This document shows, in pieces, positions 12,022 to 24,000 of a DNA stretch of 64,000 bases; the first letter of the stretch is position 1; the number at the start of each line of letters is the position of its first letter. The notes below the pieces were generated by a model that saw only the letters and a list, made by a program, of their open reading frames with translations, made no database searches and had not been told where the DNA came from. This DNA comes from Lumbricus terrestris (taxonomy: Eukaryota > Annelida > Clitellata > Crassiclitellata > Lumbricidae), in contig OX457037.1 of the NCBI GenBank assembly GCA_949752735.1, positions 36,275,371 to 36,339,370 of the forward strand, given 5' to 3'. Made by a program: the position numbers and the translations under genes.

Positions 12022-15000
12022 CCAGTCTCTGTCTGTCTCTCCTCCTCTCTCTTTGTCCCTCTGCGTATCACATATAACTTGCCTTCTCAGACGGAAGAGA
12101 AGCAAATGATTTTTGACAGTCTCCACATTCCGTGATGTCGTCTGGATGCTCCCATCGCACTTCGCGCTCACTCAGTCGAATCTTACCCAGCTCAATCTAA
12201 AAAACCATTAAAATAAAGAACACATAATTATCTCGATTACACTTACATTGAATCTTGAATCTTCTAAACTGCTATTAAGTAAGTAAGTAAGTAACTTAAG
12301 TAAGTAAGCATATTCTCTATTACTCCACTTGTAAATAATGCACAATGAGACAAACGACATCATTACTGAAGTAATAACTGGCAATAAAAGATGTAAATCA
12401 CATCATCAGATGAGTGACATGTCAGAAATCGTGTAAAAGTCATCCATACAGCATCCTCGTGATGAAACTCTTACCAATAAATGAATAACAGCATGGTTAT
12501 ATCTCTAACGTACAGCACTTGAAAAAGTTCCAGATCTGTTAAGATTCATGACATTATACAGAACTTATACAATCATGAAACTGAAAATTCTAAAGGTAAG
12601 AGAAGAAAGTCTGGAGTCGTGCTGTTGGAGCTCCGAGTCTCAAATGTACCATCATCTGCAAATCTGGCTGAACAAGCACAAATTACCTTGTTTGCTGTTT
12701 TGCGTTCTGTAAGGGAACCTTGAAACCTGTATTACTATGCTACGGTATCACATAAATTGTTGTAATTATTATTATTATTATTATCAGTAAGTTAACCAAT
12801 GGTTTACTCACAACATTCACAGAAATTCTTTTGCTATTATTATGGTTCGTACAGTGGTGCTCATACCTGTAGAGACTGAGAGAACTTGATGAAATCTTTC
12901 TGGCCAGCTTCAGAGTTCTCTAGGTCCGTTTTTAACGCGTCAAGTCTGGCATTCAGTTGCTGGACCGTGCGTTCAAGATTACTCTGTGAGCAAAACAACG
13001 TAGTCCGGATTTGACACATCAGAAAACTGATTAAGCTCATGACGTCATGCTTGGAACGGGTTACACTTTGGCATGCAAACACAGGTCATTTTTAGTGCAA
13101 TTTCTGTTCCCTTTGAACGCACTTCTATGCTGCAATGTCATGTCTTTTTAGTGTAATTTCTGTTCCCTTTGAACGCACTTCTATGATGCAGTGTCATGTC
13201 TTTTTAGTGTAATTTCTGTTCCCTTTGAACACACTTCTATGATGCAATATCATGTCTTTTTAGTGTAATTTCTGTTCCCTTTGAACACACTTCTATGATG
13301 CAGTGTCATGTCTTTTTAGTGTAATTTCTGTTCCCTTTGAACACACTTCTATGATGCAGTGTCATGTCTTTTTAGTGCAATTTCTGTTCCCTTTGAACGC
13401 ACTTCTATGATGCAATGTCATGTCTTTTTAGTGTAATTTCTGTTCCCTTTGAACGCACTTCTATGATGCAATGTCATGTCTTTTTAGTGTAATTTCTGTT
13501 CCCTTTGAACGCACTTCTATGATGCAATGTCATGTCTTTTTAGTGTAATTTCTGTTCCCTTTGAACGCACTTCTATGATGCAATGTCATGTCTTTTTAGT
13601 GTAATTTCTGTTCCCTTTGAACGCACTTCTATGATGCAATGTCATGTCTTTTTAGTGGTGGAAAAACCTTTCTACAACTCTGCAATGTTCCTTCAGCTAG
13701 CATATACCACTTATAGGCATCTGAAAACTTCTTTATCACCAGAGTTTGGCTAGGTAGCTTTTAGCTATCTTAAAGGAGAACTGTATTTTGTATACTCCTC
13801 TGAATTAATCAATGCCTTATAATGATACAATGTAATGTGGTAATTTTATCAAATAGAATTAATTGCAAAATCCAAGTAACAAATTCAATATCCAATGTTG
13901 TGCAAATACTTTATAAGATGGCATGTGCAACCTGCTTTTTCTATGACAAAAATTCTGGTGTTCATTTTCTTTAAAAATCAAATTTGGGTCACTGACAAAG
14001 TTGCTCACATATGTTGCATACCGCATTCATATCAAAACAAAGAAAAGTTTCTAAAACCATATGAAATGTTGTCCCAAGCTGTCATTTGACCCAAATATAC
14101 ATTAGAGTAAGAGACCACCGGTAGTGACTAATAGCAGCGGGCACTCAAGTGAACCTGCTGTCTGAATTCCGAAATTTAACTTCTATAGTAAAAGCTCTAA
14201 ACAATGCACTCAAGGGATCTAAGCCCAACTGTTTTCAACTCTCTCCGCTAACCGAGTAAAGGGAGAGGTCATCTCCAATGCATATTTTAGCATCTAGATT
14301 TGACACATAAAATAGTTATTTCATCAAACCACATGCATAAGCATCAACTAACAGTAAAACTGAAGCAATGACTTTTCTTTACTTTCCAGATCACTTTTAA
14401 AAATCCAAATACAACGATGAATAATAGGATGAGCAAGAAAACCTATTTAGTATTAATTTTTCCAAATATCCTCCTCTACATTAGTATCTTTCCACCTATT
14501 CATTTAGAAAAGTTAAATTCAACAAAATATGGTTTTCTGTTCTCAAGACATTATTTAAAAATACAAAGGAAAATGAGTCAACTTGCTTACCAACACAACC
14601 TTAATTGCTCTTCAAAATACTCAATTTACCCATGTGCAATTCACATCTGTGAGAACCTTGAAAAACTATTCTAGATTCTATTTATGGACCTATACAAAGC
14701 TCCTCTCACAGCACAACCTAATCAGAGGTGCCCCCAGTGCAAAGAACCATCGAAAAATAAAAGTCTGAAGAAAACAGGCAGGGAAGTAGTGCCCCAGATA
14801 AGACCTCAGCACGGGTAATAGCAGGAAAGTTATTCCACAGCAAAGGGTCTATAATCTACCACTGGCCAAGACCACACTTATATTATCGCACCCAAATCAA
14901 AACATTAGTGTTGGATCCGTCCATACCTTAGCAGCTTTGCAATCGCCCAGTTCCGAACGGAGGTCAGAGATCGCCTGCAAGGTTTCTGATTCTCGTAAAC

Positions 15001-18000
15001 GCTGTTCCAAGTCCGAGTAGAGACTGTTGCGAATTGCTGCAAGAAATTCCAATAACTTGCATTGAAAAACCATTTATACACGAGAGGCATAGAATTTCTT
15101 CTCAAAGACCTCTGTTGTATATCAAGTTAGACCACGACCATTGAAACGATACACCGTTGCATTGTAATCAGTACTTACTCTATCTACTACATAATTGTGG
15201 CCTTAATTAATTTCAGCCCTGGCGGTTATTTTTTTAATTTTTTAACCCCAAATCTCTCGACTGACAGTCTAGCAAGTGAGCCTTAGAAAAATAATGGACA
15301 AGCCATAGAGAGAAATGGACAGATTACATAGCAATTTAAGACAGTCTTGCTCACCAAGTTCCTCTCTCAGTTGGTTGATCTCCTGTGCTAGGTTCCTCTC
15401 TTTGATGTTCTGCTGCTGAAGCTGACTTCTCGCGCTGTCCAGTTCCCTCTGCGAATTGTTCTCCGCATGTTCCCTGGCGACTTTTGCTGTTATCACCTCC
15501 TCACGATATTTCAGAAGCAAAACTTGAATCTCCTGCAATCAGAAAAATATTGGCAACATGAAAGTAAACCATACGCTGATCATTTGTACATTTGAGGAAT
15601 GCCAGTATTTATCTTCGCACTTTATCCAGTGACAAGAGATGCTGGCATTAGTGTGTAATGTATAGTTTGAAAGTACTGTGTACCAATTTTTCACTGTGTA
15701 ATAGTATTAGGATAAATATCATATATATCATACAATACTACAGAATAACCATCATATTATTATAATGTAATAACCTACGCCTTTGAAGGAAGATTGGAGG
15801 GGAAAAGGTGCAGAGGAAGACCTAGACAAAAACTGCTGGATGGGACGATGGAAAAAGGTTACAGAGAACTTAAAGACATGGCACAACAGCGTGAAAGATG
15901 GAGACATTGGACGTTTGGACCTGCCACTTGGCAGAGAACCTAAAGAAGAGGAAGAAGAAGAACCTACGCCAGGCAGACTAATAAAGTTCAATAATTATCA
16001 ATATAATACTTAAATATAATATGCATTTAAAATAAAAGCAACAAATTCATACGTATGTTTGGTTAGGAAAACATCAGACCTCAACGTTACTGGGAAGATT
16101 GATAAACTCCTCCTGGAGATCCTGAGCGAATCTGGAATGTTTGCCAACGAGTTCATCATTTTCATCCTGAAGTCGAGTTAACTATAAAACGAAGAAAACA
16201 CCTGCAGTTTAAACAAGCAACCTAGATGTATTGTATTATTGTATTACGAAATTTATAAAGGGCCTTTAACAAGGAGAACCATTCAGAGGTGCTCCCTGTG
16301 TGCAAGGCCACGAAAGAAGAAATAGGTTTTGAGGAAATAAAATGTTGAGGAAGGATTACCAGCTAGAATTTGAGATTGTGTAGATGGGGACAGCATATTC
16401 CAACTGAGGTAAAGGACCGGGACTGAGCTGTTCTAGTACAAAGAACTAGAAGATCAAACCTATGCTTCTCATGCAAAAACCATTCACACAAACTTCCTCA
16501 TAAAGATGCTATTTTACCACAAAATAATGCATTTGTAAACATATTAAAATATTTCACAGTAGTCAGTTCACAATGAAATGTAACAAATAAACAAAACATG
16601 ACAAAACAACATAAATCATGAAAAAATTACAAGTGGCAGAAGTAATATTATTACCTCAGCTTGCAAATCTACATATATATATATATTATATATATATATA
16701 TATATATAATATTATATATGTATTGAACATGTGTGTCTAAGTATTTACATCTGTATGTACAAAGTATTCTTCTATTCATATATTCATTGCACACTTTTCA
16801 ACATATTTTTATGGCCCATATTCAAAGCATTTTAGTGCAAGCTTCAGTAGAACTTGAAAATGCACCTGGAACGCTTTTCAGGAAAGCTTGCAAGAAACAT
16901 TCAATAGAGTCCTAAATTTTTTAATAGGAAAGACAAACTAATATTTAATTACCTCAGCCTGCAAATCTTCTCTGTAGGTAGCCATTGCACTCTGTCAGTC
17001 AAGTAAAACACTTTGTTTACCCAAAAAGTATGTAAATTTAATGGAGATACTAGTTTACATGCTTGACAATGAATAAAAGTTCCGTTGCATTCAATGAACA
17101 GAAAGTTCAGGGTTTTTTTTCAATGAACATAAAGTTCAGTTACTTTCAAGTAGATTTTACCAACTGATGTCTTGCTGTGCTGTCTTATGAAGATGTTGGG
17201 TTGAACACACATCCAGTTTTAAATAAGTTTGAATATTATTAAAATATCAGTAGCACAATAATCAGCAACAATGATTAGTATTATAAAATCTGATGCCCCT
17301 CTGAAACCTTCATACATCAGTTAACGAAAGTCTTGAACACGTTAGCTGATCCAAGCTTGTTTTGTGATTTGTCCTATTTGTTACTGGAGGTCATTGATGT
17401 AACACAAGACTGATTTATAAGAGTACTAGTAATTCAAATGCAAATTTAAATTTCATGGAGATTCATATCAGGTGTGTAAAAACTAAGACCCTGAAAATGT
17501 TTACCATTTGCTCTTTGAGTTGTCTTTTATTGTCAGAAAACCGTTTTTTAGCACCTTCAAGAAATTTTTCCGAATCCTGAACTTTGCTCATCAAAGTGGA
17601 AATCTGCAGAGAAATGGCAAATATGTCTTTATGCATTGCTTAAATGTAAATGCAGATATTATATAGCAATACATAAGTCGAAGTGAAAATCTGCATTGAA
17701 ATGGCAAATTATATGTCTTTATGCACTGCTGAAATGTAAATGCAGATATTACATAGCAATACATAAGTCAAGAGAGGTAACAAATCATATTGTATAAATA
17801 AATTTGTATTAATTAGTGCCTCTCACAATGCACACTAACCATGTACCCGCACGTAGAATCATGGGTTCGATGCCATAGATGTTACAAATAAAAAAATACT
17901 AGCATAGTGGGTCATCAAAATCCTTGGTTTCATCTAACAGCCCCCATCAATATCCAATATCCAATTGTCCATATATAATTTTTGCACCATGACATATCAT

Positions 18001-21000
18001 AGCATAATAAAAACAAGACTAATATTAATACGGCCAAAAAGACACTGAGCTTGACAAAATAGCTACTGTGGAAGACAGTCAAAGTGAAATTGAAGACAAG
18101 ATATATCTTGCTATAAACTGCACTGGAACCTTACAATGCAGTTCTCATAAAGTAAATTCTGATATAAAAAATCGGAACACCCGTAATTTTATAAGGCATT
18201 AGACAGCAACATAATTAAATTGTAACCACACTATAAAGTAGTAATTGACACGAAACAATGGAAAAATGCATGCAACATTGCCAATGATCTGACATTGCTG
18301 CATTTCATCATCATCATGATCCATGGGCTGAAAGTTCATAGGTGTCCAATGCACATTTCATCGCCATTTTCCATAGTCCCCATCCTGTGCAGATATAGTC
18401 AAGCTCCATACGTCTCGATTGCACCAGTCCTTGATGTCATCCGGTTCCCGGACAATTCGTCGCCGGACAATTCGGACCGGACAATTCGGACCGGACAATT
18501 CAGACCGGACAATTCGGAACCGGACAATTCGGAGCGGACAATTCGGCGTGGACAATTCGGAGACGGACAATTCGGAGAAAATTTTGGTGAGGACAATTCG
18601 GACCCAGACAATTTGGAGCGGACAATTCGGAGCGGACAATTCGGAACCGGGCAATTCGGACCGGACAATTCGGACCGGACAATTCGGACCGGACAATTCG
18701 GAGAGGGCAATGCTTAGCAGTCAAAATTAGTGATGGAACTCAGATTTTCATACCCATCTCCATCACCCAAATAGACCTGCATAGGTTGACCGGATAGGCT
18801 ACTGGTCATCAAAATAAATACTAGATCAACTTAGCACCCCACTGTCTATCAGTCTGCGTGTAAACTTTTGTCTGTTTATTCGTACGTCTCTTTGCCCGTT
18901 TGTCTGTCTGTGTCAATACGTATGTCTGCCAATCCATTTGTAATCTACGTCAGCCCACTCACTTTGAACATGTTTTGGAAGCCATAGGATGCTGCGTTTT
19001 GACCTTTTGAATCTTTCATATTTATGACAATAAGTAAGTCCAAAGTGGCTTCAATGCAATACTATAGGTTATATCTGTTCTCGTAATATTTGCATGAATC
19101 GACATGATCTGTTCTCATAAATAAATTCGTGTTATCCTGATCTCATCATATTATTGGGACCTGTAAAAATCTGATCTATAAATAAGAGCGGTGTAACTCT
19201 AGCTTAAAGCAGAAGCCCTATCGCTACCAGGTACTATTAGATAATCGAAGACAATCAGCGAATGATTACACTTTTTTATTGAAAGTAACATAACTAATAA
19301 TGTGAATCCAGACTGTCAGGTATACAAAGTCAGAGGTCACTTAGCTGAAAAATTTCTCAGAGCTAGGCCTACGAACTTAAGTAGCAGTAAAATATAATAA
19401 CATTTTAACTAATGATCTGAAACCCTACAAATCATGTCTTTTAGGATTTCATGATTTTTATATGCACTCCGAATTGTCTTGGTCCGAATTGTCCGGATCC
19501 GAATTGTCCGGGTCCGAATTGTCCGTCTCCTAATTGTCCGGTCCGCATTGTCCGGATCCGAATTGTCCGCTACGAATTGTCCGCTCCAAATTGTCCAGGT
19601 CCGAATTGTCCGGGTCCGAACTGTCCGGGTCCGAATTGTCCGCTCCAAATTGTCCGTTCCGAATTGTCCGCTCCGAATTGTCCGTCTCCGAATTGTCCGG
19701 TCCGAATTGTCCGGTGACGAATTGTCCGCTCCAAATTGTCCGTCTCCGAATTGTCTGCTCCGAATTGTCCGTCTCCGAATTGTCCGGTCCGAATTGTCCG
19801 GCGACGAATTGTCCGGACACCTGTCATCCATCCACTCCCTGTTTGGTCTTCCTCTTCTACCCTTGCCATCCATAATTCCAAGCATCACACTTTTATTTTT
19901 CTATTGTTGTACATTCTACATATACGTCCGAATAGACTGAATTTCCTCCTCCTAACTCTCTGCATTAAGTCTTCCTTCATATTCAGCTTTCTACGGACTT
20001 CTTTATTTGTAGTTACATTTTCTAAAGTGCCTCGAGCAGCACAATTGTGGCATAATACTATAATGCGGCACTGGCAGATACCACTTTTAAAGTTAGCAAA
20101 TATATTAAGGAAGTTATAGTAAGAAAGCTCAGTAAGAAAGCTGTATATTTTAACCCTTTAATGCCGTAGGGTATAGGATTTCCCATACCATTTACTACCA
20201 TCTCGGCATTAAAGGGTTAAGTCCTTGGCAATGATGACATTACCTGTGACCGAGCTTCTTTAGCCGTTATGTTGAGCCTCATCTCAAGAGACGCTTTATA
20301 CTCTTCCAGTTGCTGTCTCGCCAGTTTCTCATTCTCGATTAAGCGCTCGGTAGAGTTGAGCCGATCCTGAGTCCGCTGCTCATCCTTCTGCAACCGAATT
20401 AGCTCGGCTCGCAGTTTCTCGCACTCAAGACACGGCTTCTTGGAATTCTCCAACTTCAGATAAAAAAAGTGCATAGTTAATTGGCATGGTGATTGAACGG
20501 TTAATCTGAACTATACAGTAAATACAACCATGGTTCAGATAAGAGAGCATGGGCGGATTTTGGTTTCTGTTCTTGGAGGGGCCAAATTTGTTGGGGCTGA
20601 GACTCGGTCCAGAACGAGCGGCGCCAAAAAATATTTTCTCGGACCAGAAAAAGTTGATGACCTTTTTTAGTCATTCGTAAGTTTCGCGTTCGTGAACAGA
20701 ACCATTTCCCGAACAAATTTCTGAGTCTCTGCGCCTTCATGGGGGGGGCTACGTCCGAGAAAAGATACCATTCAGGGCAAAAAAATTACTCTGGATTTTC
20801 TTGGGGAGGGTTTAGCCCCCCCCTAGCCCGATAAACTTCGCCCATGTAAGAGAGTGAAAGAAAAGTCGGTAGATCTATAGCTGCTTCACAAGTTCAGCGT
20901 TTAGCTGTCTTTAACACCTGTGCTAACAATCAAAGGACCGTGTTAATAGCTCAATGATGATGTCTTTGTACTCTTCAACCGAACTATTTTCTCTCAAATA

Positions 21001-24000
21001 GTTAAATAAAGCTCTGTTCACAATTTCACTTGTCTTATTCAAACTCAGTCAGTTTCCAAGTTTCATGTTCTGCAACTCGGCACTTTATTGAATCACTAAC
21101 TGAACGAACTCTACAGAAATCAATGCATAAAATGATAGATAAGACCAGATATCAAAGACTGGTTGTAAAAAAAGATATAAAATTTCACAATGTTATCCAA
21201 TAAAGTGCTGTATACATTACATTCCCAAAATGTGATCCATATAATAAACAAAGTTCTACAATAAAAAAATTTGAAACTTTTACTACAACTGATAAAATCA
21301 GAGCTCAAGTGACAATACATCAATTTAAAACTTTTGCTATAAAATGTTTTCAATGCAATTGATTCCAAAAAGGAAATGTCTTCAAAGAAGTCGGTATATA
21401 CTGATCATACTAAATGTGACCCGTCATGACGAAATGAGTCGGAAGTCGCACAATGCAGAACGCCGCAAATCGCTTTTAAAGGTGTGCAACCGTCAAATTA
21501 CTGATTTTGCGATTTTTGCATTTTTTAATCTACTTTATATAATGTATCAATAGAATATTAAAACTTATTTTATTTTACCATTTTTAATATGTTATTTTGC
21601 AAATTAAATGGCCAATAAGATTTAAAACCTATATAAAAATTCAGAAAATCGCATTTTCCCAGAATTTTTTATTTCACAGGTCGATCGATTAAAAATGTTA
21701 TATATCCACAAACAATTGGTCGATTTTGATACATGATAGCTCATTTTGAAGGTAATTTAACATTGAATAACGTAAAATACATAAGGCCAAAAAAAAATAA
21801 TGGTGTGTTTCCGGTAACAGAGCTCCAAAAAATTGGGTAGGTAGGTCGAAAAATATTTTTATTTTGGTAAAATATTTTTATAGAGTGACTATCCGAAAAA
21901 TTATACCAACTACTCTCTTTTGCATAAAGGTACATGCTGCAACAAAGTGCCTGTTCTAAGCAAGAATAAACTGCCTATTTCCCAACTGTCTGCACCTAAA
22001 TTTGCTCTAGAAAACAATTCTATTAATTTCATTTTGTTGACATTTTTTCTGGTAAGATAAAGTGGGAAGGGAAGGGGAAGATGAGTGCGAACAGAACATC
22101 ACTGCTACAGGTCGTTCCAGACTGGCCAAGCCAGTGACTAGTAGCCAGTGACTAGTTATACCTAGATGTTGCTAGGTTTGTTTTCCCTAGTCACCATTAG
22201 AGGTGGCTCAAGTGAGAATGATAAGGCTAGAGGTTTCTCAAGACTGGCAACCAGGAAGTAGTTAGGCAGGCGTGAAACTCTAAGTAAATAAAAAATTTAC
22301 ACAGAATTTTCCGAGTCGCGGCAATAAAAGTGAGTCGGTCGGGTTACCCGAAACACAACATTTTTTAGCCTAAGATCCAACTCTATACGGAAGGCAATGT
22401 CACCGTATTATGTCAATACAATTTTTTTTAATTAAAAAAAATTTAAAAAATTTTAATAAAAAAAAAATTTCATAAATTTTTTTTTAAATAATTTTTTTTT
22501 ACAAAATTATTTGGGTCGCGGCAATAAAAGAGGGTCGGTCGGGTTACCGGAAACACAACATTATTTTTTTGGGCCTAACTCAAAATACTCAAAAAGCCCT
22601 TAGCGACTCATTTCGTCATGACGGGTCACAAATACTCAGAATTGCCAAACTTTCATAGGTGCCTACTTGTCTCTGCATTGCATCCCACTCTTTCCTCTTC
22701 ACAAATCGAACTCCATCGTCCCTTGAAGACACATTTTCTCGATTGTCACCTTAAACAATAGGAGACAAATTTTTGACATTCAAGGTTTACGGCGACAATG
22801 AATTTAAAAAACAATCAGTGCTGCAACACTGACAAAAAACTATTTCTTATTTCTGTATTTCTATAATGCTACCATCATTCTGTAACACTTAGCAGTAAGC
22901 AACTTCAGTTATATGTGACCAGTTTTTACAAAACCAGTCGCTTCTCGCAACATGCCATCAGGTAGAAAATGACCAAAAACGATGGGAAACCTCAAACTGG
23001 TCGTAATTGACTTGAATGCAGAAACAAGTTTTAAAATATATCATCATCATCATCATCAACATCCTTAGGCTCAGCGCTCGTAGGAGTCCGACGCCACTCT
23101 CTGTCTGAGTCTGTCTCGCATCATGCTGCCCAGTTTCAACCAGTCCGGTCAGCAGGTCTGCTCCATACCATTAACATCTTGGAGCAGCTGGACCACCTTG
23201 TCTGATTGAAGAGAATATTGGGAGAGAGGCATGAAGGACAACCTGGGTCAATGCCCGTATGTGTCCCACGCTCTCTCCTCCGACTCTCTCCACCGGTCTG
23301 TCCTGACCGGCCTGTGCATGTCTGCTTCACATCATGACAACTTGAAGCATCTGGGTCGCTATGTCACTTGTGCCGTGGTTTTTGCGGATTTCAATCGTCT
23401 TTGTTCTTTTACTGCCAGCGTATCGCCACCCATCGGGCAAACCTTCCTCCTTTTGTCCAGGCTTAGGACCAGCACAGGGACGTTGTTGGTTCCCTGTGGC
23501 GGAGGATGGATGCAGTTTAACGTCGTGCCCAGGACATAAAATATATATTTAACACAAATGACGTATAAAATGCTTGTTTAGACGTATCTAAATGCGTGAA
23601 AATTAATTTTTACAAGAGCCCTAAATCTGCTTATCGCGATCGAAAGTCAGAATTTCAGTCAAAATTAGCTACTTTTGTTGCGATATTAAATTAAATGAGT
23701 GGCTTTAAAATCTGCTGTTATCTGTAATAGCTCTTTTTAAATGTATGTAATTTTGTATGCAATATAGTTAAAATGCACTAGCCAGATACAGATAAAGGCT
23801 ACCTACTCACTTACCTACCTACTTACTTAGCTAGGTGTGATGGACTTGCTCCAAAGGCCAAGAAGACTACAACAAGTGAACTGGACAAAAATAAATAGAT
23901 GTCAGAAAGACAATAAATACTGGTCAAATTATCATAAAAAACAGAGACCTGGACAAGAAAAACTCACCATGTGATTAAAAAATTGTGCATTGGACAAAAA

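Noticed and set aside
18358..18730. Overlapping ORFs of 74-140 codons on both strands
   Set aside because: They are translations of the foldback arm minisatellite; both strands and several frames are open because the unit lacks stops. The same holds for 19409-19940.
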